64,000 nt of DNA from Candidatus Zhuqueibacterota bacterium (GCA_014728115.1 WJME01000033.1:62001-126000), one strand, 5' to 3'. Numbered from the stretch's first letter, positions 17,849-27,886 are shown. Notes: generated from the letters alone by a model not told the origin. Translations and numbers: made by a program.

Positions 17849-18094
17849 CTAAATTGAATGCATTAAATTTCAGTCAAAGTACGAAAATTGAGTTAAACAG
17901 TCAAGAAAAACATCTCAAAAATAAATAAAAATGATTTGTCTTAAACTTATGTACAAAAATTATACCATCAAAATCCAAAAAGGTTCCACCTTGACTAAAA
18001 TATTGTTCTTTATCTATTTATAACAATATACACGAAAAATAAATTTCGATAACCTGTAACAAAATGGTCACATACCCCAAAAATTTATCTTTTT
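17849..18094. other. AT-rich gap between gcvPA and the porV leader
   Basis: The gene-free stretch from 17658 to 18094 (437 nt) holds the two structures described separately and this AT-rich remainder. I see no credible reading frame, tRNA or clear promoter in it. Confidence 0.5.
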
Positions 18095-19432
18095 TCAGGA
18101 CAAATTTGAAAGAGTCTGGATATAGTGATCCAGTTCTTCCCGGCTTTTCTTTTCCGTGACGGCACAAAGATAAGAATGGGTCAGATTTTCATCATATTGG
18201 TCCAGCGGTACACCTGCCAAAATGCCGTGTAATCTCATTTTTTGAATGATCGATGAGGCATTTTGTTCCGATTGTACAATAAATTCCTTAAAAAAAGGAC
18301 GATCATATTTTAGAGAAAATCCATCAAGCGAGGCAACCTTTTCCGCAAGATAATGGCTCTTTTGAATACACAGTTCAGCAATTTTATACAGACCATTTTT
18401 TCCCATCAGTGAGAGATAAACGGCAGCAGCCAGAGCGTTCAATCCTTGATTGGTACATATATTGGACGTGGCTCTCTCGCGTCTTATATGTTGTTCTCTG
18501 GTTTGCAGGGTAAGAACAAATCCATCACGATTTTGGGTATCTTTGGTCCGCCCAACAACTCTTCCGGGAAGTTTTCGCATCAGTTCTTTTTTCACCGTAA
18601 AAATACCCAAATATGGGCCGCCAAATGAGAGAGGAGTACCCAGCACCTGACCTTCTCCGGTCGCAATATCTGCTCCATATTCACCCGGAGGGGTCAATAG
18701 AGCAAGAGAAATGGGATCATTTGACGTGATAAACAGAGCACCTGCATTATGGGTGAGTTCAGATATTGTTTGCATCTCTTCCAGATATCCAAAAAAGTTT
18801 GGATGTTGAACCACGACACCGGCAACATGATCGTCCAATTGCTTTTTTAAATCCTCTAGATCCAAACAACCTTGCTCACTTGACAGGACCTTGAGAAAGA
18901 TATTCTGACCTTTCGCGTAGGTCTGCATGATTTTGACATAATGCGGATGAACACCTGGCGCGATCAATATTTTTTGACGTCTGGTATGCTGTACAGCGAG
19001 TAAAATCGCCTCGGCAAGCGCAGATCCCCCGTCATACATGGAGGCATTAGACACATCCATGCCGGTGAGTTCACACATCATACTCTGATATTCATAAATC
19101 GCTTGCAGTGTGCCCTGACTCACTTCTGGTTGATAGGGCGTATAAGCCGTATAGAATTCAGAGCGCTGTAAGATATGGTGCACTGCGCTGGGGATAAAAT
19201 GATCATAGGCGCCTGCACCTAGAAAACAAGATAATTGATCGCAATTTTGATTTTTTGCAGCCAAATCATCGAGAAATGCGAGCACCTCCATTTCAGACAG
19301 AGGTTTTGGAAGTTGTAAGGACTCTTTGGCGATCAAAGAATCGGGTATACCGCTTAAAAGTTCCTGCTCATTGGCCCCAATAGCTTTGAGCATGGCCCTG
19401 CGATCATCGGGAGTGTTGGCAATAAATGGCAT
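18095..19432 (-). CDS. gcvPA: Glycine decarboxylase (P protein) subunit 1
   Basis: 445 residues, the usual size of the first half of the two-subunit P protein. It acts in the glycine cleavage system, in which the P protein decarboxylates glycine and loads aminomethyl on lipoyl-GcvH. Family blocks are clear: FLGAGAYDHFIPSAVHH, YTPYQPEVSQGTLQ, MYDGGSALAEA and GEGQVLGTPLSFGGPYLG. The PLP lysine is on the partner subunit, encoded at 55346-56788. The start is 14 nt after the gcvH stop, so the two are co-transcribed. Nothing is missing in this subunit. Confidence 0.96.
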   Translation of the reverse strand: MPFIANTPDDRRAMLKAIGANEQELLSGIPDSLIAKESLQLPKPLSEMEVLAFLDDLAAKNQNCDQLSCFLGAGAYDHFIPSAVHHILQRSEFYTAYTPYQPEVSQGTLQAIYEYQSMMCELTGMDVSNASMYDGGSALAEAILLAVQHTRRQKILIAPGVHPHYVKIMQTYAKGQNIFLKVLSSEQGCLDLEDLKKQLDDHVAGVVVQHPNFFGYLEEMQTISELTHNAGALFITSNDPISLALLTPPGEYGADIATGEGQVLGTPLSFGGPYLGIFTVKKELMRKLPGRVVGRTKDTQNRDGFVLTLQTREQHIRRERATSNICTNQGLNALAAAVYLSLMGKNGLYKIAELCIQKSHYLAEKVASLDGFSLKYDRPFFKEFIVQSEQNASSIIQKMRLHGILAGVPLDQYDENLTHSYLCAVTEKKSREELDHYIQTLSNLS

Positions 19433-19446
19433 GGTTGTTTATATCG

Positions 19447-19824
19447 TTATGAAATTTGTTCTTTGTATGTCTCTGAATCCAGCAATTTGTCCAGTTCGCT
19501 TGTATCGGAAAGCTTTACCTTGATCATCCAGCCATCTCCATAAGGATCTTTATTGATCAATTCGGGTGAATCTTCAAGAGCAGAGTTGACGTCCATCACT
19601 GTCCCGGATACGGGAGCGTAGAGATCGGATACGGCTTTGACAGCTTCGATGGTGCCAAAGACCTCCATTTGCTCAATAGTATCGTCACTAGAAGGTAATT
19701 CAACATAGACGACATCACCCAACTCACCCTGAGCATAATCCGTGATCCCGATTGTGGCAACGTCATCTTCAACCCGTACCCATTCATGTTCTTCGGTATA
19801 ATACAATTCGGCAGGGATGTTCAT
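19447..19824 (-). CDS. gcvH: Glycine cleavage system H protein
   Basis: 125 residues. This lipoyl carrier shuttles the aminomethyl group between P, T and L proteins. The lipoylation lysine is K63 in GTIEAVKAVSDLYAP, and the typical YTEEHEWVRVED and LINKDPYGDGWMIKV blocks are present. The start at 19824 is 12 nt after the accC stop. gcvT and lipoate ligase genes are not in the window. Confidence 0.97.
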   Translation of the reverse strand: MNIPAELYYTEEHEWVRVEDDVATIGITDYAQGELGDVVYVELPSSDDTIEQMEVFGTIEAVKAVSDLYAPVSGTVMDVNSALEDSPELINKDPYGDGWMIKVKLSDTSELDKLLDSETYKEQIS

Positions 19825-19836
19825 GGTACCTCCAGA

Positions 19837-21180
19837 CTATTTTTGTAAAAGATTTTCCAGAAATTTGGTGCTAAAATTTCCACTCTTGAAATCATCGTTT
19901 TGCAATATAGTTAAATGCAAAGGAATCGTTGTTTTAATGCCTTCGACAACAAATTCTTCCAATGCACGGATCATACGAACAATGGCTTCCTGGCGATTGC
20001 GGCCATGGGTAATCACCTTGGCAATGAGCGAATCATAAAAAGGAGGAATATGATATTGTGCATATGCGTGGGTATCGACGCGCACACCGGGTCCACCAGG
20101 GATATGAAAGCTGGTAATTTGACCGGGAGAAGGGCGAAAATTTTGTTCGGGATTTTCGGCATTTATACGACATTCGATAGCATGGCCGCGGAGTTTGAAT
20201 TTATCTAGATTTGGCGGCAATTTTTCTCCTGCTGCGACCATAATTTGATGTTTGATCAAATCAACTGCGATGACTGCTTCGGTGACAGGGTGCTCGACCT
20301 GAATCCGGGTATTCATTTCCATAAAATAAAAGCTTCCATCATCATCCAAAAGAAACTCGATCGTTCCGGCGCTGTCATATCCCACTTGCCGGGCGCCTTT
20401 GATCGCAGCCTCGCTCATGGCCTTGCGCAATTCAGGCGTTACAACGGGGGAGGGAGATTCTTCGATCAGTTTTTGGTGTTTTCGTTGAATGGAACACTCG
20501 CGTTCACCCAATGCAGCCACCTGACCATGCTGATCGCCGATGATCTGTACTTCGATGTGCCGTGGATTCTCAAAATAGTGTTCAAGATAAATATCAGAAT
20601 TATTAAAAGCAGATTTGGCTTCGGCCATGGCCGCACCGATAGCATTTTTCAAGCCTGCTTCCGAGCGCACCACGCGCATTCCACGCCCACCGCCACCAGC
20701 GGAGGCTTTGATAATCACCGGAAAGCCGATTTCATGAGCGATGCGTAAAGCATCGTCATAATGATGGACTATACCCTCAGAACCCGGTATAACCGGTACT
20801 CCAGCGTTGCGCATCGTATCCTTGGCAAATGCTTTATCTCCCATTTTGCTGATGACACCTGGTTTGGGCCCGATAAAATGCAAGTGACACGACTCACAGA
20901 TTTCTGCAAAATGAGAACTTTCCGCTAAAAAGCCATATCCCGGATGTACGGCATCAGCATTGGTAATTTCAGCCGCACTGATCAGTGCAGGAATGTGCAA
21001 ATAGCTAAGATGACTCTGGCCCGGCCCGATACAAACAGCTTCATCTGCAAACCGGACGTGTAAACTTGCTTCATCTGCTTGGCTATAAACCGCTACGGTC
21101 TGGATTTGCAATTCCCGACAAGCCCGGATGATTCGCAGTGCAATCTCGCCTCTGTTAGCAATCAAGATTTTTTTAAACAA
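19837..21180 (-). CDS. accC: Biotin carboxylase subunit of acetyl-CoA carboxylase
   Basis: 447 residues. It carboxylates the biotin of BCCP with ATP and bicarbonate, the first half-reaction of fatty-acid synthesis. The N-terminal [20 protein letters not shown], the glycine-rich ATP loop [14 protein letters not shown], the metal/bicarbonate region [19 protein letters not shown] and [12 protein letters not shown] are all intact. The gene follows accB by 48 nt. Pyruvate or propionyl-CoA carboxylase subunits are related, but the adjacent classical BCCP supports AccC. Confidence 0.96.
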   Translation of the reverse strand: MFKKILIANRGEIALRIIRACRELQIQTVAVYSQADEASLHVRFADEAVCIGPGQSHLSYLHIPALISAAEITNADAVHPGYGFLAESSHFAEICESCHLHFIGPKPGVISKMGDKAFAKDTMRNAGVPVIPGSEGIVHHYDDALRIAHEIGFPVIIKASAGGGGRGMRVVRSEAGLKNAIGAAMAEAKSAFNNSDIYLEHYFENPRHIEVQIIGDQHGQVAALGERECSIQRKHQKLIEESPSPVVTPELRKAMSEAAIKGARQVGYDSAGTIEFLLDDDGSFYFMEMNTRIQVEHPVTEAVIAVDLIKHQIMVAAGEKLPPNLDKFKLRGHAIECRINAENPEQNFRPSPGQITSFHIPGGPGVRVDTHAYAQYHIPPFYDSLIAKVITHGRNRQEAIVRMIRALEEFVVEGIKTTIPLHLTILQNDDFKSGNFSTKFLENLLQK

Positions 21181-21228
21181 CGATTATCCTCATCCATATT
21201 TAAGAGGTTGCTGAATACTAGTGTCTAT

Positions 21229-21744
21229 TCACGTGTTCGAGGGTTCAACGAGGAACAGTGTTTGATTATACTCGACGGATTGAGCATTCTTACACAACAC
21301 CTCGACAATACGCCCGCTCATTTCTGATTCGATTTCATTCATCAGTTTCATGGCTTCTATGATGCAAAGCACCTGACCCGGAGAAATGACATCCCCCACC
21401 TTGATATATGGCTCAGCGTCAGGGGCAGGTGAGGAATAAAATGTTCCAACCATCGGAGCTTTGATCTCTAACAGGTTACTCTTTGGTTCACTCTTAACCT
21501 CTGTCTCACTCTTTTCGGGTGTAACAGAAGGTGCTTTAACGGGCTCACTGGGTACAACTGTAGCAGGTGCTTGAGGAATCGGGCTGGCAGCACTCACAGG
21601 AATGACACCTGCGGTGTTTTCAGAAATATTGGCTGCCGTTTTTTTTATTCGGACTCTTTTTCCCCACCAGGTACGGACTTCCAATTCATCGATATCGCTG
21701 TCCTGAACGATACGGACCAGTTCGCGTATTTTATTTTCGCGCAT
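21229..21744 (-). CDS. accB: Biotin carboxyl carrier protein (BCCP)
   Basis: 171 residues. The N-terminal oligomerisation segment (about 1-38) is joined by a Pro/Ala/Glu-rich linker (about 45-90) to a C-terminal biotinyl domain. The biotinylation site is K133 in EAMKLMNEIESE, and the BCCP thumb is visible at FYSSPAPDAEPYIKVGD. It carries carboxybiotin between AccC and the carboxyltransferase. It lies 20 nt downstream of efp and upstream of accC. The carboxyltransferase genes accA and accD are not in this window. Confidence 0.96.
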   Translation of the reverse strand: MRENKIRELVRIVQDSDIDELEVRTWWGKRVRIKKTAANISENTAGVIPVSAASPIPQAPATVVPSEPVKAPSVTPEKSETEVKSEPKSNLLEIKAPMVGTFYSSPAPDAEPYIKVGDVISPGQVLCIIEAMKLMNEIESEMSGRIVEVLCKNAQSVEYNQTLFLVEPSNT

Positions 21745-21764
21745 GCTAACTCCTTCTGCTGGAT

Positions 21765-22325
21765 TTACTTAACGCGCTCGATATATTCGCCGGTGCGAGT
21801 ATCTACTTTGACCATGGTGCCCTCTTCCAGGAAAAGAGGCACTTGAATTTCGCCACCTGTCTCCACCACGGCTTTTTTAGTGGCTCCTGAAACTGTATCG
21901 CCTTTGACACCCGGCTCAGTAGACGTCACTTGCAATATAACAAATGTTGGAATTTCAACACCCAGCGGGATCTCACCATGCATCAAGACATCGATAATTT
22001 CACCTTCTTTGAGAAAGGCCAGGTTATCTCCTATCATTTCGACCGGAACATGTAATTGATCGAATGTTTCCTGATCCATCAAAACCAATGAATCCGCTTC
22101 TTGATAAAGATATTGCATTTTGTGACGTTCGACTCGCGCTTCGTCTACTTTTTCACCTCCGCGAAATGTTTTTTCCACGACGCGGTCTGTTTTAAAATTC
22201 TTGAGCTTTGTGCGTACGAATGCCCCGCCGCGCCCCACCTTGACATGTTGAAATTCTACGATGGAATAATATTCTCCATCAATCATCAAAACCATACCCG
22301 TTCGAAAATCTGAAGTCGAAGCCAT
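21765..22325 (-). CDS. efp: Translation elongation factor P
   Basis: 186 residues, normal length, with three beta-barrel domains. EF-P enters the ribosomal E site and relieves stalling at polyproline. The tip loop reads HVKVGRGGAFVRTK with Arg at position 32, where the E. coli protein has the beta-lysylated Lys34. Thermus EF-P also has GRGG with Arg32, so an unmodified or arginine-modified form is expected. No epmA, epmB or earP gene is in the window. The ATG at 22325 follows AAGGA at good spacing; an ATG 36 nt upstream would place the start inside the palindromic leader. First gene of the efp-accBC-gcvH-gcvPA run. Confidence 0.95.
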   Translation of the reverse strand: MASTSDFRTGMVLMIDGEYYSIVEFQHVKVGRGGAFVRTKLKNFKTDRVVEKTFRGGEKVDEARVERHKMQYLYQEADSLVLMDQETFDQLHVPVEMIGDNLAFLKEGEIIDVLMHGEIPLGVEIPTFVILQVTSTEPGVKGDTVSGATKKAVVETGGEIQVPLFLEEGTMVKVDTRTGEYIERVK

Positions 22326-22357
22326 TTCTTGTTTCCTTAATAAAATGTTTCCCGAGA

Positions 22358-22379
22358 ACAAATCGATTTTTCGATTTGT
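22358..22379 (-). promoter_or_regulatory. Perfect 9-bp palindrome between efp promoter and ribosome site
   Basis: ACAAATCGA (22358-22366) and TCGATTTGT (22371-22379) flank four bases. The site begins a few nucleotides after the predicted transcription start, so it may be a repressor operator or a 5' mRNA hairpin. Confidence 0.5.
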
Positions 22380-22391
22380 CTGATAACTTGA

Positions 22392-22420
22392 AATCTATTA
22401 AATAATACACCAAGAGTCAA
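22392..22420 (-). promoter_or_regulatory. Sigma70-type promoter for efp-accB-accC-gcvH-gcvPA
   Basis: On the minus strand TTGACT (22420-22415) and TAGATT (22397-22392) are 17 nt apart, close to consensus, with a predicted start near 22385. It sits in the 146-nt gap between gatB and efp. Confidence 0.55.
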
Positions 22421-22471
22421 TTGATTTTTAACGCCCCATGAGCACCATTGATTTCTCTTGCAGTGAATAAA

Positions 22472-23926
22472 TCAGCGCATTTGATTCAATTTTGCTCGCA
22501 GCAATTGATTGACAGTCTGGGGATTTGCCTGACCTTTGGTGAGACGCATCACCTGTCCCATGAGAAAGCCTAATACTTTAGCATTTCCGGCAAGATAATC
22601 CTTAACATCTTTAATATGACTTTGAATCACCTGATCGATAACCTCTGAAAGCTCGTCACTATCGCTGATTTGCAGCCAGCCCTTTTCTTCCACAATCGCT
22701 TTGGGAGATTTGTCGCTTTTGAGCAATTCATCAAACACTTTTTTGGCAATCTTGTTATTGATGACTTTATCCTGAACAAGAACCAAAAGTTCGCTCAGTT
22801 TCTCCGGGGCCAAGGGTAACTCGTGAATACCTCCAGGGTTCTCCTTTAAAGCGCGAATCACTTCCCCCATCACCCAGTTACTTGGGAGTTTTTTATCTTC
22901 AAGAGGACCTGCCGCTTTTTCATAAAACGCAGCGATCCCCAAGTCTTCGGTCAGGATACTGGCATCATATGCGGGCAAACCATATTCCTGTATAAATCTT
23001 TGCTTTTTTGCCAGAGGTAATTCTGGCATTTTTTCTGAAATGCGTTTGATCCAAACCTCGTCGATTTGTATGGGAACGAGATCCGGTTCCGGAAAATAGC
23101 GATAGTCATGAGAATACTCTTTGGACCGCATTGACTCTGTAATCCCTCGATCGGCATCCCAGAGCCGGGTTTCCTGCAGCAATTTTTCACCTTTTTGCAA
23201 GAGATCGATTTGCCGTTGTATTTCATATTCGAGAGCACGTTCAACACTATTGAAGGAATTCATGTTTTTCACTTCACTTTTAATGCCAAGACGAGTCTCA
23301 CCCACAGGGCGTACAGATACATTAGCATCACAGCGCAAACTTCCCTCTTCCATATTGCCATCACAGATCCCCAGATAACGCACAAGCTGACGCAATGAGA
23401 CCAAATAGTGATATGCCTCTCTGGGAGATTTCAAGTCCGGCTCAGACACGATCTCGAGCAATGGAACCCCGCAACGATTCAAATCGACAAGAGATTCACG
23501 GCTCCCCACATAAGCTTCCGCATGCATTGACTTGCCGGCATCTTCCTCGGCATGTATCCGGTTGAGGCGTATTTTTTTAATACTGGCGTCATCAAGTTCA
23601 ATATTGATATAGCCGTTTTCACAAAACGGTTGTTCGAATTGAGAGATTTGATACCCTTTGGGAAGATCGGGATAGAAATAGTTCTTGCGGGCAAAAACAG
23701 ATTTTTGATTGATATGGCTGTTGGTGGCCAATCCCAGGCAGATCGCATAATCCACTACCTGACGATTCAATACCGGCAACACCCCTGGCATGCCAAGACA
23801 AATAGGGCACACCTGAGAGTTTGGCTGGGCTCCAAAGGATGTACTGCATGAACAAAATATTTTTGATTGGGTTGACAATTGGATATGGACTTCGAGTCCA
23901 ATCACCGGTTCATAAGATAGATTCAT
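22472..23926 (-). CDS. gatB: Asp/Glu-tRNA amidotransferase subunit B
   Basis: 484 residues. With GatA and GatC it turns Glu-tRNA(Gln) or Asp-tRNA(Asn) into the amide form using ammonia from GatA. The kinase-like domain starts with [21 protein letters not shown] and has [15 protein letters not shown] and the [10 protein letters not shown] block. The C-terminal YqeY-like tail (about 330-484) ends [11 protein letters not shown]. The start overlaps the gatA stop by 17 nt, showing translational coupling. gatC is not in the window. Confidence 0.97.
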   Translation of the reverse strand: MNLSYEPVIGLEVHIQLSTQSKIFCSCSTSFGAQPNSQVCPICLGMPGVLPVLNRQVVDYAICLGLATNSHINQKSVFARKNYFYPDLPKGYQISQFEQPFCENGYINIELDDASIKKIRLNRIHAEEDAGKSMHAEAYVGSRESLVDLNRCGVPLLEIVSEPDLKSPREAYHYLVSLRQLVRYLGICDGNMEEGSLRCDANVSVRPVGETRLGIKSEVKNMNSFNSVERALEYEIQRQIDLLQKGEKLLQETRLWDADRGITESMRSKEYSHDYRYFPEPDLVPIQIDEVWIKRISEKMPELPLAKKQRFIQEYGLPAYDASILTEDLGIAAFYEKAAGPLEDKKLPSNWVMGEVIRALKENPGGIHELPLAPEKLSELLVLVQDKVINNKIAKKVFDELLKSDKSPKAIVEEKGWLQISDSDELSEVIDQVIQSHIKDVKDYLAGNAKVLGFLMGQVMRLTKGQANPQTVNQLLRAKLNQMR

Positions 23927-25382
23927 TCTCCGTATCCATCCGGTTCGTCATTAAATTTTGGTTGGATTCGATCCAGTCGGCAATCCGCAGCAAAGTCTCT
24001 TCGTCAAAGGGACGACCCACGAGTTGCGCTCCGATGGGCAATCCCTGATCGTTTTTACCGCAGGGCACTGAAATACCTGGTAATCCGGCGAGATTCACCG
24101 AAACCGTATAAACATCTGAAAGATACATTTGCAGGGGATCGTCTGTCTTCTCCCCCTGTCTAAACGCAACCGTCGGAGCGGTCGGGGTAAGAAGACAATC
24201 GACACGGTTCAAGACGCGCTCGAAATCCTGTTTAATCAAGGTGCGGGCCTTTTGTGCTTTCAGGTAATAGGCATCATAATAGCCGGATGAAAGTACAAAC
24301 GTTCCCAGCATTATTCTGCGTTTGACCTCTTGACCAAATCCCTGGCTACGGGTTTTCTCGTACATGTCTTCAAGATTGGCCGCCTGTGTGTCTCTGTGCC
24401 CATATCGTACCCCATCGTATCGCTCCAAATTAGCTGATGCTTCGGCAGTAGCAAGGATATAATAAGCGGCTATGGCATACTCTGTATGTGGCAGAGAAAC
24501 ACTCTTAATAATAGCACCTGCGCTTTGTAATTGTCTTGCTGTTGCATCGATAGACTGTTTGACTTGCTCATCGAGCCCCTGACTGAAATATTCTTTTGGT
24601 AATCCGATAACCAGTCCCTTGACCTTTTTATCCAGGGCATGCAAGTAATTGGGCACAGCGACATTTGCGGACGTAGAGTCCATGGGATCATAGCCGGCCA
24701 AAATATTCATCAAGGCAGCGCTATCTCTGACAGATCTCGATAAGGGACCGATTTGGTCAAAAGAGGAGGCATAGGCTACCAACCCGAATCTTGACACACG
24801 ACCATAAGTGGGCTTTAGACCCACCACACCACAAAAGGAAGCGGGTTGCCTGATCGATCCCCCGGTGTCTGTTCCAAGCGCTGCCATGCATTGGTTAGCT
24901 GCCACTGCAGCAGCCGACCCTCCTGAAGATCCGCCTGCGACTCTATTTTCATCCACAGGGTTCTTGACCGCACCAAAGTAGGATGTTTCACTTGAAGAGC
25001 CCATTGCAAATTCGTCGAGGTTGGTTTTCCCGATGACAATAGCATCCTGATCCAATAGTCTTTGTACGGCGGTCGCGGTATACGGGGCGACGAAATTATG
25101 CAAAATCTTTGAACCGCAGGTCGTACGAAACCCTTCAACGGTGATCAAATCTTTGACACCTAGTACGAGTCCGGCCAATGCTCCTATTTTTCCTCGAGCA
25201 ATCTTTTGATCGACACGAGCAGCTTGTTCCCGTGCCTGATCCTGCATAATAGAAATAAAGGCGTTCAAATGAGCGCCTTTATTCATGTTTTGCAGATATT
25301 GCTCTACCAGGTCTTGACAACGGGTCTCTTTATTCAGCAATAGATCACGGTTCTGTAGAAAATCGAATTGCGTATAATCCAA
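23910..25382 (-). CDS. gatA: Asp/Glu-tRNA amidotransferase subunit A (amidase)
   Basis: 490 residues. It hydrolyses glutamine and channels ammonia to GatB. The amidase-signature triad can be placed at K77 (LGVKDLI), S152 (GGSSGGS) and S176 ([10 protein letters not shown]). The family block [18 protein letters not shown] is intact. Length is normal. The gene precedes gatB with a 17-nt overlap and follows tatA by about 60 nt. Confidence 0.97.
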   Translation of the reverse strand: MDYTQFDFLQNRDLLLNKETRCQDLVEQYLQNMNKGAHLNAFISIMQDQAREQAARVDQKIARGKIGALAGLVLGVKDLITVEGFRTTCGSKILHNFVAPYTATAVQRLLDQDAIVIGKTNLDEFAMGSSSETSYFGAVKNPVDENRVAGGSSGGSAAAVAANQCMAALGTDTGGSIRQPASFCGVVGLKPTYGRVSRFGLVAYASSFDQIGPLSRSVRDSAALMNILAGYDPMDSTSANVAVPNYLHALDKKVKGLVIGLPKEYFSQGLDEQVKQSIDATARQLQSAGAIIKSVSLPHTEYAIAAYYILATAEASANLERYDGVRYGHRDTQAANLEDMYEKTRSQGFGQEVKRRIMLGTFVLSSGYYDAYYLKAQKARTLIKQDFERVLNRVDCLLTPTAPTVAFRQGEKTDDPLQMYLSDVYTVSVNLAGLPGISVPCGKNDQGLPIGAQLVGRPFDEETLLRIADWIESNQNLMTNRMDTENESIL

Positions 25383-25442
25383 TAGTCATCCTCATTTTCA
25401 GATGCTATGTTTTTAGCCTTGCTAATCAGTCATTATCACGGT

Positions 25443-25664
25443 TTATTCTGCGTCGTCGGATTTGGCTTTTGTAGATTCGGATTTAGAGGCCGGGGGTTTG
25501 GGCTCATCTTTGGTCGCATTTTTAAACTCCCGGATTCCTTTACCTAATCCCTGGGCCAATTCAGGCAAACGCTTTGCTCCAAAAAGCAAAAGTATGATAA
25601 AAACAATAATTAGCAGTTCAGGCCCACTTGGAATTCCCATTTGATTCCTCCAATAGCTAGACAT
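25443..25664 (-). CDS. tatA: TatA/E-family twin-arginine translocase subunit, copy 2
   Basis: 73 residues. After a short N-terminus, one membrane helix ([19 protein letters not shown]) is followed by the [21 protein letters not shown] amphipathic helix, whose core F-G-x-K-x-L-P is typical of TatA/E. The tail is charged. It would form the pore for folded proteins. It has a GGAGGAAT-like site upstream. tatC is not in the window. Confidence 0.9.
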   Translation of the reverse strand: MSSYWRNQMGIPSGPELLIIVFIILLLFGAKRLPELAQGLGKGIREFKNATKDEPKPPASKSESTKAKSDDAE

Positions 25665-25699
25665 TTATACGAGGGCAACCGCCCCGATGAATTACAGAG

Positions 25700-25861
25700 T
25701 TAGATATCAATCTCTTTCTTGACTTCATCTGCAGCTTTTTTAAATTCTTGCATACTTTTGCCAATCGAACGGGCCAAATCAGGCAACCGTTTTGAACCAA
25801 ACAAAAGCAGCACGACCAGCAGAATGATCATCATTTCAGGCATGCCAATCGCTGGAAACAT
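25700..25861 (-). CDS. tatA: TatA/E-family protein, copy 1 (53 residues)
   Basis: A short gene of 53 residues that is easy to miss. It starts [20 protein letters not shown] and continues with the TatA hinge and amphipathic helix [20 protein letters not shown], ending in a charged KKEIDI tail. The same FG.KRLP(D/E)LA core occurs in copy 2, which is 35 nt downstream. A GGAGGT site lies 6 nt before the ATG. Tandem TatA/E paralogues are known in several phyla; one may play a TatB-like part. Confidence 0.88.
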   Translation of the reverse strand: MFPAIGMPEMMIILLVVLLLFGSKRLPDLARSIGKSMQEFKKAADEVKKEIDI

Positions 25862-25992
25862 ACACTAACCTCCAATGTGCATCAAACAATAAAATAGAAC
25901 GGAGCAATATCCATTAATTGGAATTATTTGCGCTGTTCCTGTGGATTTAATTTATGTTCATATTGATACACTCGATTCAATAGCTGGGCAAT

Positions 25993-26021
25993 AATATATT
26001 GCATGTAAATCAAATTTGCAA
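25993..26021 (-). promoter_or_regulatory. Candidate promoter for the tatA pair
   Basis: On the minus strand TTGCAA (26021-26016) and TATATT (25998-25993) are 17 nt apart, just after the DUF4321 stop. The leader to the first tatA would be about 125 nt. Confidence 0.45.
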
Positions 26022-26024
26022 GTA

Positions 26025-26291
26025 TTATGTGTACCACCGCAGGATGTACGCCGCAAGAAGAATTCCCAGCACACCGATCACGTTCAACTGAAAGGAAAGC
26101 CCGAATGTAAACTCTAAAAGTGATAAATCAAACGTGACAGGAGTAAAACCAAATGAAATGGAACGGAGAAAAAATTCTTGCACCACTCCTTCCGGTACAA
26201 TCAATGCAATAATTTTTCCGAGTGCAGAGCCCATAATTGCACCCATAAAAATCACCAAAACAAGCCAGGCAATTGAATGTTTTCGTCTCAT
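26025..26291 (-). CDS. DUF4321 small membrane protein
   Basis: 88 residues with an N-terminal membrane helix containing LVLVIFMGAIMGSALGKI and a second near the C-terminus (VIGVLGILLAAYILRW). The order of features, a Gly-rich first helix, a middle VTFDLSLLEFTFGLSF segment and a final helix, matches the DUF4321 family found in many Gram-positive and FCB bacteria. No function is known. It lies between pssA and tatA on the same strand. Confidence 0.8.
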   Translation of the reverse strand: MRRKHSIAWLVLVIFMGAIMGSALGKIIALIVPEGVVQEFFLRSISFGFTPVTFDLSLLEFTFGLSFQLNVIGVLGILLAAYILRWYT

Positions 26292-26388
26292 AAGTCATCC
26301 TGAAGCATATTAATGAAACGCTCTCTATAGCAACATGTTTCTTGGCGGGAATGTATACCCATCAATTCTGCTTTAAAGAGCGGTTCTA

Positions 26389-27135
26389 TTAGGAATTATG
26401 CTCTTCTTTCGGAATAATAGATATTTCGGGCTCTTCATTTTGGATCAAAGAGATGACAGCTCCCACCGGCCCGGAAATAACATAAATCATCATAAATGTG
26501 AAAAGCGCATACTGGGGCACCACAAATAAAAGCAAGAATGTGGCCAGAAAAGCAATCAGCTTTATTCTATTTTTTCCTTTTACACGAAGACTAAAACGGG
26601 GAAATCCGTCATATTTAAGGGTTGATGCCATCAACAGACTTACCAGAGGGACCAGCAAGAGAATCAGACGTTCTAAAAATTGCCACTGGGTATGATCAGA
26701 TAAAATAGTCGTACTGGCCAGAGTTACGGCCGCCATCGGGGCTGGCATCCCAGTAAAATCATTTTTTTTACCGGCTTTATGTGTGTAAAGATTAAAACGA
26801 GCCAATCGAAAAGCAGCGAATAATAAAGGTAAAAATGACAGGAACAGTCCAGTATGACCGAGTTTGTAAAGGTAAAACTGATACACAAGAACAGAAGGCG
26901 CCAGCCCGGCCGATACCACATCACCCAAAGAATCCATCTGCAGACCAAAGTCGCTGGCATGACCGGAAGCACGAGCGATGCGACCGTCAAGAGCATCGAA
27001 AACCGATGCAATAAAGATCAACCATCCGGCACTGGCATAATTTCCGGCGGCAGCCTGGATGACTGACAAAAAACCGGCAAACAGGTTCAAAGCCGTGAAC
27101 AATGTAGGCACATTAATAATTTTACTACTTTTCAT
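26389..27135 (-). CDS. pssA: CDP-diacylglycerol-serine O-phosphatidyltransferase
   Basis: 248 residues, multi-pass inner-membrane enzyme that makes phosphatidylserine from CDP-diacylglycerol and serine. The CDP-alcohol phosphotransferase signature D..DG..AR........G...D...D is complete in DALDGRIARASGHASDFG and the following LQMDSLGD. The start overlaps the psd stop by 11 nt, so the two consecutive steps to phosphatidylethanolamine are coupled. Confidence 0.95.
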   Translation of the reverse strand: MKSSKIINVPTLFTALNLFAGFLSVIQAAAGNYASAGWLIFIASVFDALDGRIARASGHASDFGLQMDSLGDVVSAGLAPSVLVYQFYLYKLGHTGLFLSFLPLLFAAFRLARFNLYTHKAGKKNDFTGMPAPMAAVTLASTTILSDHTQWQFLERLILLLVPLVSLLMASTLKYDGFPRFSLRVKGKNRIKLIAFLATFLLLFVVPQYALFTFMMIYVISGPVGAVISLIQNEEPEISIIPKEEHNS

Positions 27136-27778
27136 CGACGCGTGCGATTACGCTCTCCCCGGCACGTAACCGATCTCCTTCCTTTATTAAAAGTGTTGCA
27201 CCTTTAGGCAAATAAACTTCAGCCCGGGATCCAAATTTGATAATTCCGAATTTGTATCCGGTTGGAACCTCTTGGCCATATCGCAAATGGCATACAATTC
27301 TTCTCGCCACAAGACCGGCAGATTGTTTAAAGGCCATTTTGCCAAAAGGGGTATTCATCCCTACCAGCGTAAATTGATTCGATTCTGAGGCTTTTGCTTT
27401 ATATGCAGGCAAAAACGTTCCGCGTTTAAACTTTACATAATCCACTTGACCGCCGAAAGGCACATAATTGACATGAACGTCAAAAATAGAAAGAAAGATG
27501 GCGACTCGAGTCACCTCTTGTTTAAGATAAAGTGATTCCTCGACGGTCTTGATTTCTACGACTTTGCCATCGGCTGGGGAGACAATTGCATTGGACTCTT
27601 TTGGCAGAGTTCGTTTTGGATCGCGAAAAAAATAGAGACAGAATAGAAACAGAATCGCAAATAGGTAAAAAACACCAATCATAGCAGGATTACCAGATTG
27701 ATATCCCAGCCATCCTAATGCGAGGGTAAAAAACATTACCCCTAAAAGTGTAGGAAAACCTTCTTTGGAAATACGCAC
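27125..27778 (-). CDS. psd: Phosphatidylserine decarboxylase (short, archaeal-type form)
   Basis: About 217 residues. It decarboxylates phosphatidylserine to phosphatidylethanolamine after self-cleavage that makes a pyruvoyl group. The cleavage motif is FGSRAEVYLP near the C-terminus (cut expected between Gly and Ser), and the conserved SPADGKVVEI and FLSIFDVHVNYVP blocks are present. Two N-terminal membrane segments are visible. I chose the GTG at 27778, after a CAGGTG-like site, because the open frame reaching back to 27877 adds residues unlike the family. Confidence 0.92.
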   Translation of the reverse strand: MRISKEGFPTLLGVMFFTLALGWLGYQSGNPAMIGVFYLFAILFLFCLYFFRDPKRTLPKESNAIVSPADGKVVEIKTVEESLYLKQEVTRVAIFLSIFDVHVNYVPFGGQVDYVKFKRGTFLPAYKAKASESNQFTLVGMNTPFGKMAFKQSAGLVARRIVCHLRYGQEVPTGYKFGIIKFGSRAEVYLPKGATLLIKEGDRLRAGESVIARVDEK

Positions 27779-27886
27779 ATTGCACCTGAATGAGTTGGGA
27801 CAAACCCGAAGAGCACGGATTTGCCATGAATATACCACTTTATTGAATGATAACTTGTGATCCTCGACCAAAAACAATCTGCAACA

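Noticed and set aside
20245..20748. 167-codon plus-strand frame opposite accC
   Set aside because: accC is intact with all motifs; the frame is an antisense shadow.
25924..26004. 26-codon minus-strand frame upstream of the tatA pair
   Set aside because: It overlaps the candidate -10 box and has no ribosome site, so it is more likely promoter and leader sequence.
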